This document shows, in pieces, positions 20,798-31,494 of a DNA stretch of 64,000 nucleotides (positions are counted from its first letter, which is position 1; the number at the start of each line of letters is the position of its first letter). Where the stretch lies: NCBI GenBank assembly GCA_003999685.1, contig CP021222.1, positions 1,426,001-1,490,000 on the forward strand, written 5' to 3'. The notes beneath the pieces were generated by a model. It was not told where the DNA came from and ran no database searches. It saw only the letters and a list, made by a program, of their open reading frames with translations. A program made the position numbers and the translations under genes. This DNA comes from Taiwanofungus camphoratus (taxonomy: Eukaryota; Basidiomycota; Agaricomycetes; Polyporales; Taiwanofungaceae).

Positions 20798-22558
20798 TGA
20801 TACGACCTAGGGGACCCTGGTACCTAGAGAGTGCTCTGAAACATGGCTAAGAGATAATGTGTGAACTATGGGGATGTGAGGGGAGGAGCTACAACCTGTA
20901 TGATACCGGGAAACCTGTATGTCTTGTTTTTGTAAATGAGGGAGTAAGGGGCCAAGGGTCCTGCGTGACAGGATCTTGTTCCTAAGTGCTAGTCGATCCC
21001 TAAGGCCTTGCGAGGCCCTCTGAAGTGCACGAAGTCCTTCAAAGTTCTGCGAAGTCCTCCGAAGTTTTAGCTAAAGTGTACGAGCTGACTTCATAGGCTG
21101 TATGGAGTTAGGGAGCAATAAGCCAATGGAATATAGCTTCAATTAATTGGCCAATGGTATGAGACTGCTGCAAAGTCTTTAACTAGAGTTAGCTAAAGGG
21201 CGTAAGACTTCGAGGCTTGTTAGAGCGAGGTGGGCAAGACTTGGCTAGCATAGGAGACCTGTAGAAGAGGTTGGATGGTTCAGAGAGCTTATACTTGGAA
21301 TAGGGACAGGGGAATGAGGTTGCTGGAAATTCCGAAGTGTCTGATGACTTCGAGGCGTAGATCAGGGAGTTTGAAGGCATAGGGGGATGTACTATGGCCT
21401 AAAATGAATGCTATAGGAGAGTCGTAGGGCTATTTGTAGGACGTAGGGATGACACAACATGAGCCTAAGGGTATAACTAAGGTGGAGGCCCACCAGATAG
21501 GTGCTATGAGATGTGCTGAAGAGTGCGAAGTCACGGTGACTTCGTGGATCGTAGTGTGTAGTTTGGGAAGCGTAGATGTGGTTCGTAGATATATTGTAAG
21601 CGTGGATGTAGTTCAAAGATACTGGAACGGAGCTAGGGTGGAGACTTAGGGGCTTAGGACCATTCCTAAGGTTGTACTCGTGGCACTTCTCTGAGATTGG
21701 AGCTACAGGGGAACTTGTATTCCAAAGGGAGAAGTGTGCACTGAAGGGTCTCTGTCGTACACAGTAAACTATCTCTGACTAAATAGGGGAGCGTGAGATG
21801 AACTATTCTTGCGCGAAGTGATCCTTACGAGTCTGAAATGTGTACTAAAGCGCATGGGCTCCAAAGTGAACACGAGGAGGATAGGAACTAAATAGGAACT
21901 GAAACAGGGGAACTACATACGGTAGAATGGTGATCAAGTCCATCCATGAGGGTGGGATGACTATCCGAGAGCAGCCATGCACCGTGATCAACTATCTTAG
22001 TGGGCTAAGAGCGTACAAAGTTTCTAGCAGCAGGACTTGGCCTAATCAGGGTAGGAGGTGTCTTAAATGGGTGGAGGATCATATGGATGCGCCATAGGAG
22101 GACCTTATGGCATAGGATCAAGACCCATGGGGTGCGCAAGGCTTCCTAAGTCCAGCCTTTGGAACTTCGGACCGTTTTGGAGCCTATTGAGGTGGCTGCA
22201 ATCACAAGAGCTAGGAGAGACTTAGCTAAGACTTCTTAGCTAAATCCGGGATGCGTGACGTAGTAGCTGGGGCCTAGATCCAATAGAACAGCATGGGAGG
22301 GCCAGCAGTGTCCGATAGTGGACTTAGCAGGAGTTAGGGACTTCGTGGCTAGCGTTCAAAACCTCGTAGCACCTTGTGTGACTTTACAGGACTTTGTAGG
22401 GTGTTAGAAGGGTTTAGAAAGCAAAGGAGGTGTTAGGAACATTATAGGAACCTATCCCACCTGTCATAGGCTGTAGAAGAGTCATCAGATGGTCGGTTAG
22501 GGGATTAGAAAGCTCCTAAAATCGCGATTCGGGGCCCAGGAGGCTACAGGACTCATCA
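20798..22558 (-). repeat. 1.77-kb repeat unit, copy B (inverted)
   Basis: This is the reverse complement of the block at 12839-14604 with the same ends (TGATGAGTCC on the right, GTATCA on the left). Length is almost unchanged (1761 against 1766 bp). Many differences are CG in copy A against CA or TG in copy B, the pattern left by deamination of methylated cytosine. It abuts LINE code on the right. Confidence 0.75.
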
Positions 22559-24317
22559 ACGAATCCATTGTTGATTTTCCTGGGAGGCCGCTGAACTGAT
22601 GAGGAGGGAGGAGTTGATGTTTTTGTATCAGGTAGATCATTTGCTCCAAGATCACTGCTGAAATGGCTTTGCCCATAGTGTTGTATAGAGTGATTGGGCA
22701 GAAGGACTTCAGGATGGAGTAGTCTGCGCATCCTGGTTTCTTCAGTACAATTGTTGTCTATGAGCGCCACACTGCTGGAAAATATCCTAATGTAAGGGAG
22801 GCTGTCAGTATGTCTAGCAGCCATTGACCGATTAGATGAAAGACTTGTTGGAGGACTATGTTGGGGACACCATCAGGTCCTGGTGCTTTGTATGGACCTG
22901 TATGGTGAATCTGGCATTCAAGTTGTTGGAGGGTTGGAGGTGTGAATGGTAATGGCTTAGGGTAGGGTAGAGCGTCCATGGGATGGTCTGGGAGGGTTAG
23001 TGGATGTTTTGGGAAGAATACCTCTGACAAAAGTCGACTTTTGTTCACATTGGTCCATGCTTCTTCCAGAATTTTGCCTTGTTCATTCTGTTTCATTAGT
23101 GTTGGTATTCTGGAGGTGCTACCATCAGTAAAGGGTTGCAAAATGTATTTACTTGCTGTCCAGATGTCCCGTTCCATGATGTCTTCTAGCCAGTTGCACC
23201 AGTGGTCATTTTTGGTCTTACATAAGATGCTGTTGTAGCGATTACGAGTTTCGTTCTTGACATTCTTCGCATTGACCCATTCTGGTGTGTCCCTTGTGTG
23301 GAACTCACGTCTGCTTGCTCTTGCGTATTCAGCACGTAGGTCAGATAGTTCTTTCGTCCACCATCTCTTGATATATGGTGACTTTTTCGTCCATGGAACA
23401 TGTTGTTCTATAGCTGTTTGTAGGACGTTAGTAAGTTGCCTTACTGCGAGGTCGAGTTCCTCGTTAGTGCATAACAATGGATGGTCTTGGTCTCATAGTG
23501 CCTCCTCTACGGATTTGATGAAGTCTGGCCAGTAGACATCCCTGAAGTTCCTTTTGGGTGCAGGATCTAATACTTTCAGTGGTAGGTTGATGATGGTGTG
23601 GATTGGAAGGTGATCTGTTCCAGGTAGTCTTTCAGTTAGCATGGCATCGCATATATCAATGTAATCTGTTAGTTCTGGTGATGAGAAGACTAGGTCTAAG
23701 GTAGACCATGTATGCCATGCATCTGATTGATAGGTTGGCATACCGGGAGCGAGATGTAGGTTCATGTCATAGGTTGCCAAAAGTTGTGTTAGTTCTTCCA
23801 CATCATTTCATGCATGTGAACTGGTGCCTGTGGGACCAAGCCAGAGGGTGTCATGTTTGTTGAAGTCACCTGCCCATATCATGTGGTCTGATGGTTGTTG
23901 TCGGGCAAGCCAGCATCTCAGTTCGTCAATAGCGAGGTTGGATTTCGGTGGGTTGTACACGTTGAAGATCAGTATTGACATGCTCTGAACATTTATATGT
24001 ATGGCTGCGATGTGGTTTGATGCTACTGGTATCTGTTGATATGAGTCCAGTTTTAATCTGTTACTCACTAGTATGATTGCTTTCAGTGTTGATGGGTCAT
24101 CAGGTACTGGGGTAGGGTATATCATAATCCAGTTTTGCAAGGCTACTGTGAGATTGGAGTTCGGATACACGTACAGTTCTTGTAGGAGTACAAGGTCCCA
24201 CGTGTTTGGATCTAAGGTATTGATTAGCGTGTGTGCGATGTTGAGACAATGTTTACAATTCTGTTGGATAATGTGTAAGTTCAATTGTGACTGTGTCATT
24301 GTGGCAGAGGGCCTCAT
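22554..24317 (-). pseudogene. LINE ORF2 (endonuclease and N-terminal RT)
   Basis: ORF2 starts at ATG 24317-24315, which shares its A with the ORF1 stop (TAATG). The endonuclease shows QNCKHCLNIAH, LLQELY, IWAGDFNKHD and STLDLVFSS, ending with a TDHLPI motif, as in AP-type LINE endonucleases. The RT begins with GPYKAPGPDGVPN and LPPHQFSGLPGKSTMDSL. Two TGA codons interrupt it (23810-23808 and 23495-23493); both stand where arginine would fit. The frame stops at the 7-kb composite insertion. Confidence 0.85.
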
Positions 24318-25976
24318 TAAATGGTTGTAGTGTGGCTGTGGTTCGCTGCATCATTATAATTACCCATAGGTTGCGAATGCAGTGGAGGTTGACGTTGAGT
24401 TGCATGTTTGCGATTGCGCTCTATCGTGGGTCTGATGTCTTCAAACGTCACAGGTGTGAAATCTAGAAAACGGCCTGAAGAGAATTCTGGTTTGTTTAGC
24501 TGTTCACGAAAAGCTTCAATGGCTTTGGTGCAACGACGAGACCAGCTAGGGTGGGGGCCATTGCAGTTTACGCATTGAGGATTATCTTCAACGCAGCGAT
24601 CATTTTCTGTGTGTTGCGGTGTGTGCTTGCATTTGTGGTCTTTGGTTTTGTGTTTCTGTGTGCACTTACCACATCGTGCATCCTTGGCCTTGCAATCTGT
24701 TGCCCGGTGTCCCCAGTCCTGACACCGGTAACATTGCGGCGGTTGTGGTACATATAGGCTGGTATTGCAACTGACTCCGTTGATGGCTAAGTTGTAGTCT
24801 AGTGCCAGGTTTGCCGTTTCTTTGTTTCGGAAGCTGATCATGAGTGGGCCAGAACCTTTATCTTGTCGGTTTGAATTGCTGTCTAACCAGCATATGTTAG
24901 CAATGCCCAGCACAGAACCTATGTTCTTATCGTTTTCATTCTCTATCCTCTCTATCACTGTTCTCATATTCATTTCACCATCCCATATGGTTGCAGGTAC
25001 GTTGTGGGCTACTATTGCATATGTGTGCTTTGGGATTGAAGCTCCTGGTGTGAGTGAGGTGACCCATTCGTTGTAAGTTCAGAGTCTGTCTGTTATTTCA
25101 TCAGGTGTGGTTTGTAGGATCAGGTTACTGTTGGGCAGTCTATTAATTGATTTTATGAGCGGTCTGCTGATGCCCGCATCTGAACTGCATAGCATTTCTT
25201 GAAGTTTGTTTTTGATGATTTTGGCTAGCTCCATTGGGTGTGCTGTGAGTAGGTGGTGTCGTTGGAGAGCATTGCATGAGAAAAGAAGCTACGTTATCAC
25301 CAGAGTGCCTGTGCAAGCTTTTATAGCTGTTTGGGGCTCCACTTGTCGAATATTCAAGTAGGTACATGATTTCTTAGTAAGTAGATTACTTTCTATAGTA
25401 ATGTATTTATAATTGTCTCCACAACAGGTGGTGAGCATGATCTACGTTCTTTATTGAAATAAAGAGATCCCTCCTTTGCGCAGTGGCCTGTTTCTTGCGA
25501 AGTGCCTCGTTGATGGTTGTATTAGATCTAACAGCGTTAGCATATGAATTAGGTTGACTATTTAGATTAGAGCTGACACTATTGGGTTTATAATTATTTG
25601 ATAGGGATATGACGAGATTGTCTTTGAGGTCGGCCAGGGCTTTGTCTAGGATGGCTTTGGTGATATGTGTGTCATCCTCATCTGGTGTATGCTGTCTGGC
25701 AATCTCTTGCATTAGTATACCTATAGCTCTTATTGGATTAATTTCTTCCTTCTTGATGTACGTGGAGGAGTTAGGTGCACGCTTGAAGTCCCCGTATGAT
25801 AGTAGTATCTCGGCTAATTTGGCTAGGTCAAACTTATTTTCTTCAGTAATACCTTTGGGCTCAAGTATTTTGACTGGGTTTCCCGGGTCAACGATACCTG
25901 AAACTGTTCTGCTTTGTCTATTACTCTGATTAGACGTGGACGGTGTGCGTTGTTGTTGCTGCTGAGACCCATCCAT
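24317..25976 (-). pseudogene. LINE ORF1 (CCHC nucleic-acid-binding protein)
   Basis: ORF1 starts MDGSQQQQQR at 25976 and ends at a TAA at 24319-24317. It has a Gln/Ser/Asn-rich start, a middle segment (RPLIKSINRLPNSNLIL, then VTSLTPGASIPKHTYAIVAH) and three knuckles (CYRCQDWGHRATDC, CGKCTQKHKTKDHKC and CVNCNGPHPSWSRRC). Such proteins bind LINE RNA. The frame is broken by a 167-bp insertion at 25259-25425 and by one TGA at 25081-25079. Without the insertion the frame reads through (HAHHLLTAHPMEL). Confidence 0.85.
25251..25433. mobile_element. 167-bp MITE-like insertion with 8-bp target duplication
   Basis: AGGTGGTG stands at 25251-25258 and again at 25426-25433. Removing one copy and the 167 bp between them restores the LINE ORF1 frame exactly. 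The inserted piece has weak inverted ends (TCGTTGGAGAGC at the left; GTTGTGGAGACA read from the right) and no coding capacity. An 8-bp duplication with short inverted ends is typical of hAT-type DNA transposons, so a non-autonomous hAT MITE is the best guess. It must be younger than the LINE copy. Confidence 0.7.
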
Positions 25977-26000
25977 GTCTCGCCAGCGTTGGTATGCGCG

Positions 26001-28072
26001 ATTCTATTGGCTGACGATCGTGGGAAAGTTACCTAGGTGGTAGTATGAAGCAGAGTCTCTTATAACATTGTACTGAGTATTAGACATGAAACACCATATC
26101 GTGCCAATAAGGTGCCCTCCCGATTAATAAAGCATTCTCGATATCCATGAAGACAAGCGCTTCCAAGGAGTAGGCTGATGATTTGTCAAGTCAGAGAGTA
26201 TCCTCAAATTGCATCCATCACTTGCACCTTGCATGGGTCTCCTTCAATGAGAGCTGGGCTGATGCATCGGAGAGATATCTTCTTTCGAGATATCCACCCC
26301 GCTGTGCGTATGATGGAACTTTGCAGCAGGTATAGCTCGCCGCAGGCGGTTCACCTAGGCAGATATCCACCGACTGTCACACCACCTCCGTGAGAATGGT
26401 CTCTCGGTCTCCGAGCGCTCAGTAACGTTGCTTTGAGAGGTCCATTTAGGCGAGGAGCCTCACACTCGAAAACTTCTGTATCCCTAGCATTTCGCCCTAC
26501 GGACCAGTATATCTGCCAACTCCATCCCGCGCGGGTGAGTCTCAGAGGCTGTCCAGAGCTGCTATGTGAAATAGTTTTAATGCAAGACCAGGAGTGAGGT
26601 CTTGAGGCAGCTCCTTGCAAGTCCTTCCTCAATCTTTGGTAGAGCGTTTCGTCCCAAGGTTGTCGGATTCGCTACGGTCCCTTTGGGAACAAGAGGTCTC
26701 AGCACAAGCAGAGGGCCCATTTGTGCCTTACAGTAGTGCCCACGACAGGACTCTGCTCTCATGCAAGTGAGTTACTTAGGGGCCAATTTCTTCAAGTTAA
26801 CCCAACGCTGCTGATAATATTCTGCAATTGGGATTTTTGAAAATCCTGGGGCATATTTCCATGATAATCGGCCTTCAGAAGCGAAGTAACGCACATCATG
26901 TTACTGCGGTGCAATCCTTCCTGATCCAGCGGTGCTACTGATAACTACTCATTCCGACCAGTTTACAAGTATGTAGACATTCAGTGGCTGTTGGATGTTA
27001 TTCTATACATGCATAGTCAAGACACTCTTCTGCCAAGGCGATTTTTCTGTATGAAGCAGATGCTCACCCAGAATACTTCTCACGCTTCCGCAGCATGATG
27101 CATGAACCTGCGGCTGTTTAAGCCGAGCGTGTCGAGTGTCAAGACACTAAAGTCACAGGTGGCCAGGCCTCCTTCCTATCCCAGATATCCAAAAAGCTAC
27201 TTTTCAACCACTGGTGTCGTCTTCCTAACTTGAGTTCAGACATACGGAAGGCAGAACATATCTTATAAAAGGCAGATGACAGGATCGAAGCTTCGGGACG
27301 GTCGTCAACAGCGGTATCTCATCGTACATAGTCAATAAAAATATCTCGTGATCTTCAGCGGTGATTGCATTAGCACTCGAGGAGAGGATCAAACGTGTCT
27401 CGATGCGGACGGATATCTCTGCTCAGGGCCATCCTGAGGGCGAAATATGATGCGGGACACACTTCTGCTGTGTATGAGTGGATATCCTCCTATACCGTGT
27501 TTCTCACGCGTCCACATTTCGCAAGGCCGGACGCTGATGGCACACAGAACCAACATTTACCTGAATAGGTGCTGGACATCCTATCGGACAGTGGATGCTG
27601 GATATCGACTTTTTGGCGGCATACACCAAGCCCTCGCGAACCCACCAACCTCGTCAGTGTCCAGGCTGACATGTGAGAGTGGAATGAGGTACACAGCCAG
27701 TTTATAAGACGGGTCGGTAGCACTGCAGTCCAACTTCTATGCTCGCAAGGATAATCCTTCAAAAACTTTGATATGAACGCACTAGGTCTTGACAATTCTT
27801 CCTTCGCGCAGGTGTGTGGCTTTTCACATTTCACCGTCGAGGGTCAATAAACGTGAAGTACAGCTGCAAAGTGACCTCTATTATGCGCTTGCAAACTATA
27901 ATCAGCAGAACGAGATCCACTGGATCAACGAATACGGAACAACTGACCAGTCACATATCACAGTCATTAATGAGAGTAATTGCTCCAGCTACACGAGCCT
28001 TCAGCACGCTCTTCAGATACAGGTAGTTGTTATTACCGCCGCCATCAGTAAGCAGATCATAAGCTCAACAAC
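26001..28072. other. Gene-poor stretch of about 2 kb
   Basis: I find no gene, tRNA or repeat family I can name here. Short open frames of 60-115 codons exist on both strands but none shows a recognisable domain or convincing splice structure. The left edge contains the undefined 5' end of the LINE. Confidence 0.5.
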
Positions 28073-28666
28073 ATGGAACAGCTTGTCCCTGTCCCACAGC
28101 GCATGTATCGTCCAACGTCTGGAAGACCTTTAAGTCTACATCCGTCGGTGAAATTCCGCTGGAGTGGGCAGCTTGGTATCAGGCTCAAAGATGCCTTGAG
28201 TCCGGGTTTTGCTCAATTGGAGAGACGCAATGATCTGGCCTTCCCTGATATGAGGAACTATAAATTATCGCTTCGCCTGGAGGTGACTTGCCTTATCGAA
28301 GTCACTGGCCATGTCATTGACATTTTGTTTCAGTGGCCAGTAAAAGCACAGCCAGGCCCTAATGATTATTACCCATACAGCCGACAAATTACTGTCCGGG
28401 ATTCGACAAAAGCATCGCAGCCTATTACCGTGGCGAAACTTGCCAAGAAAGTCGCTGATGAACTGCTACGATTCATCCATGTGAGCCGTCTTCTTTTGAC
28501 ATGAATAAGGATCTAACTTGATGGCCAGGATAGCGAACGTAATTTGTGGGAAGATGACAAGTGGAGGGTCGGTCAACAATACATCACTATCAATAAGCTT
28601 TATCTCATCGAAGTTTGTCACGTTTCAGAAGGGAGCATACAACCCATCTTGTGCGTGAAAAACTGA
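28073..28666 (+). CDS. Small Agaricomycete paralog family protein, copy 1
   Basis: Three exons (28073-28282, 28334-28480, 28529-28666) give 164 residues; the first intron is 51 bp and stop-free, the second 48 bp, both with GT..AG ends. Landmarks are LHPSVKFRWSGQLGIRL, KLSLRLE joined to WPVKAQ, ITVAKLAKKVADELLRFI, and a C-terminus WRVGQQYITINKLYLIEV followed by CHVSEGS. A second gene at 44880-45470 (minus) shares all these blocks and both intron positions. Proteins of this style are, as I recall, numerous in mushroom genomes; their function is unknown. The protein has no signal peptide or membrane segment. Confidence 0.75.
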
Positions 28667-29409
28667 CTACATGACGCGTTTATGTATTTGCAATGGGGCA
28701 CTGTATTGTATGGTTTTTCAATATTGCATCGGCAATAAACGCTATGCTTACCTTACCTGATGAACGGCGAATTCGAGATCACTGGACAAGCATGGCTAGC
28801 CTCTCCAAGCAGAGAAGATACTTCCTTCAACCCCTTGTGCCTCAGGATAGATAGCATAGCACGCTTAGGTGAGAAAGTCTGCCTCGCAATCCATCGGCTC
28901 AAAGGCTTAGCCCTAAGTCACGCTGAAATGAGAAAATCATACACACTCAATCTCCAGTTGAATATAATAGTCGAGCGTCCTTGGATCGAGTGATGGAGAC
29001 TTGTTTTAGGTTCCATTGGTATTCAACGTTGTAGAAGGGTTCATGTACATATCAGCCAAGGCTTCCGGTGGGCGATGGCGGAGTCGATGATGAGATGACA
29101 CAAGAACACTTGAAGAATAAGAATTTGAATAAACTCGTCCTCGGAGCTGTCAACAAAATCTCTTGTTGTGGTCAACTCGTCAGGATGTAGATTTGTCAAT
29201 TTGTCTTCTGAATTGTGATAGCGTTCAATCCGAGAGGGCGAGTTGAAAGCATTACAATGACTCCCGGGGCTGAAGGTAAAGTCCAAGGCTAGAATCGCGC
29301 TCGCATATTACTATCGAAACTTGAATATTTAAGTGTTTATTTGTTTGAGTGTTGACGGCCCCTCGTTCACCTTCCGGCATCCGAGTCCTCGCATTGTGTA
29401 GGTCTAGGG
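28667..29409. other. Intergenic stretch
   Basis: A plus-strand open frame at 28760-28993 ends with MRKSYTLNLQLN, faintly like the KLSLRLE block of the preceding gene, so a decayed third paralog is possible but not shown. The right part should hold the promoter of the hydrolase gene. Confidence 0.35.
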
Positions 29410-30767
29410 ATGAGCAGCAATGCTGACGTGCAAACGATCCCAACTATATTCGATCCGACGACCTGCACTAGGAAAGGGTTATGTCCCGTCACTAGTATCA
29501 GAAATCAAGGTGATCTACTTGAGAGCCATTCACTCTACTTTGAGCAGCATGGAACGGGCCCCGAAAAGATGGTACTCATCATGGGGTATGTGTTTTCTGC
29601 ATAGTATTGTACAACGGAGGGTTCACATGTTGGCTCAGCTTGAACAGCACATCTTTCTCATGGTTCCCACAAGTAGACTACTTCGCACGCAAGCCTGAGT
29701 ACTCTATCGTGGTCTTCGACAACCGAGGGGTGGGGAACAGCGGAGTTCCCAGAGGGCCATACACGTATGTCCGGCGCATGTCATAAGCAGAGAAAGACGT
29801 GCTCAATGAATGTTTCTGCTGCGAACAATCCCGCAGTACTAGTGGAATGGCAGAAGATGTCGTTGCGCTACTTGACTACATTGGTTGGACTGCTGAGCGA
29901 GACCTGCATATCGTCGGGATATCTCTGGGAGGAATGATAGCATTGGGTAGGGCCATCATTTTGTTTCCGTTCTTCCGTGCCCAACTAATTCAACTACACT
30001 TGCAGAGTTGGCGGATAAGATACCGAATCGCATCGTCTCATTGAGTCTTGCTGTAACGAGGGCTAACAGGACTCCGAGGTCCAGTCTTCCCTCCGTGAGT
30101 TGTTACATTATATCGACCACCTCCGATATGAGAGGATTGACCTAATCCAGTTAAAAGGCATATTCTCATTAGCTAGGTATGTTCCGGAGTTCCTGTCGAG
30201 GGGTATACAATAGTTGACCTGCAATCAGATTACTCATTATCACGGATCCAGACACCAAGATTCCGATCATATTGGATATGGTGTTTCCTCAGTCATGGCT
30301 AGATGCGCTGGCTCCTGGTGACTTACGAGGTTGGACAAACAGAGAGGTCCAGAAAATAGCAAGTCGCATGTCTAGTCTGCTCTGTATCGTTACTGATCCT
30401 CAACTTTGGGCAGGAATACCGGAAGCGGTTTGAGGTGACGCGCCCTCAAAAGCCTCTAGGTGCTCTTTCTCAGATGGCTGCAGCTCTAACGCACTATGTG
30501 TCTCCTGAGCGACTCCGTAAGATCTCCGCATCAACACCGAAGGTCCTTATCGTGACTGGCGATGAAGATTTTCTTGTGGACCCAAGTAACAGTGTGTATA
30601 TGAAGGAGCACATGCATGAGGCAGAGTTTATCCAATGGAAGCAGACAGGCCACGGCATTCAGGTCCAATGCAAAGACAAGTTCAATGATTTGTTGGAGAG
30701 AATGGTCCGCGAAGGCAGGGCAAGACTCGCGGAAGCTGGGCAGGAGACTTCGGAACACTCTGCATGA
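29410..30767 (+). CDS. Alpha/beta hydrolase fold protein
   Basis: Seven exons give a 336-residue protein: 29410-29585, 29639-29764, 29837-29946, 30006-30094, 30151-30176, 30229-30358 and 30414-30767. The alpha/beta hydrolase core is complete: an oxyanion-hole strand (HGTGPEKMVLIMG), DNRGVGNSG, the nucleophile elbow GISLGG with its serine, the acid in GDEDFLVDP and the histidine in TGHGIQVQC. Such proteins cleave ester or similar bonds; the substrate cannot be read from sequence. No signal peptide is seen, so a cytosolic place is likely. One exon is only 26 bp, and the intron at 30359-30413 has a GC donor (GCAAGT). Confidence 0.85.
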
Positions 30768-31002
30768 CTTGTACGATATCTGAGTTAGGAATCATATACC
30801 GGTGATATGCCACGATATAGACGCCTTGGGATATAAGTGCGCGCTAGCATAAGCCTGAGTGAACAGATGCTGTCTAGACAGCACGGTCGAAGTGACGTTG
30901 AGTGCACCCCGACTTCTTTGACAGTAGACCTCAACGAATTAGTCAGGTTCGAATTTGCAAGGCACTATGTCCTTACCATCCACATTATGAACACCTCAGA
31001 TT

Positions 31003-31296
31003 TCACTGTTCCTTCACCATACCTCTAAGTTCCTCTCTAATGTTATTAGGAATGCCTTTGAAGATCTCCTTCTTCAGCACCGGTTCGATGCGTATGTTTG
31101 TTGGATAATCGTCTCCAGCCTCCACTTTGCGTTTCTGTAGAATTTGAATGAGCGTTGGCCTTTCGACGTCGGAGCGCACTGGCTCAGGTAGAATCCGGAC
31201 AACAGAGGCGTGCTGCGTCGCTAGCTTGCTCCGGGGTATGACTCGCACGAGTCGTGGCAGGGATGGGCGCATCAGAATGTCTGTGCAGGATATCAT
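31003..31296 (-). CDS. Small basic protein, probably mitochondrial
   Basis: A minus-strand frame of 97 residues from ATG 31296 reads MISCTDILMRPSLPRLVRVI and ends RGMVKEQ. The stretch from the internal Met (31272), MRPSLPRLVRVIPRSK, is rich in Arg and lacks acids, as in mitochondrial targeting peptides. The rest is charged (LIQILQKRKVEAGDDYP). Alternatively an upstream exon from ATG 31409 may join after an intron with a GTACGT donor. I do not recognise the family. It is divergent from the helicase gene, whose ATG lies 199 bp away. Confidence 0.5.
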   Translation of the reverse strand: MISCTDILMRPSLPRLVRVIPRSKLATQHASVVRILPEPVRSDVERPTLIQILQKRKVEAGDDYPTNIRIEPVLKKEIFKGIPNNIREELRGMVKEQ

Positions 31297-31494
31297 AAGA
31301 AGATATCAGTGAAGCAAAATTTATCCAATCTTGTCGATATTCACCACGTACATAGTGATTTGGTGCAGAAAATGCTGTAGGGAAACGAAATGTCACGCCG
31401 TCTGCTCATCGTGACTTTGTCACGCCGCGTCGAGTCACGCATGACACCATCCCCGCGCCCTGTCAATTAAGTCAGGGCGGATATTACTGACGGC

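Larger units (their letters stand above)
15580..22553. mobile_element. 7-kb composite insertion splitting the LINE
   Basis: The LINE reading frame is interrupted between 15579 and 22554, and the six bases CATCAA stand at both junctions (15574-15579 and 22554-22559), as expected of a target duplication. Inside are about 0.85 kb of leader or LTR-like sequence, a Ty3-type gag-protease-RT region (to about 20731), and a minus-strand block with an integrase scrap and copy B of the 1.77-kb unit. It appears to be two elements joined, not one. The duplication may be partly chance, because copy B itself ends in CATCA. Confidence 0.65.
22554..26000 (-). mobile_element. Tad-like LINE, 5' part with ORF1 and start of ORF2
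   Basis: A non-LTR retrotransposon on the minus strand has ORF1 (25976 to 24317) with CCHC knuckles and ORF2 with an apurinic-type endonuclease and the start of a reverse transcriptase. The RT is cut at MDSLM by the 7-kb composite and resumes at 15579. No tandem repeats, poly-A or 3' end can be seen, because the 3' part is lost beyond the LTR at 15207. The 5' end lies near 26.0 kb but is not defined. Inactive: three in-frame TGA codons, a small insertion in ORF1 and two large insertions. Confidence 0.85.

Noticed and set aside
28760-28993. Third member of the small paralog family
   Set aside because: Only one weak block resembles the family and other landmarks (WP after the first intron, WRVG near the C-terminus) are absent.
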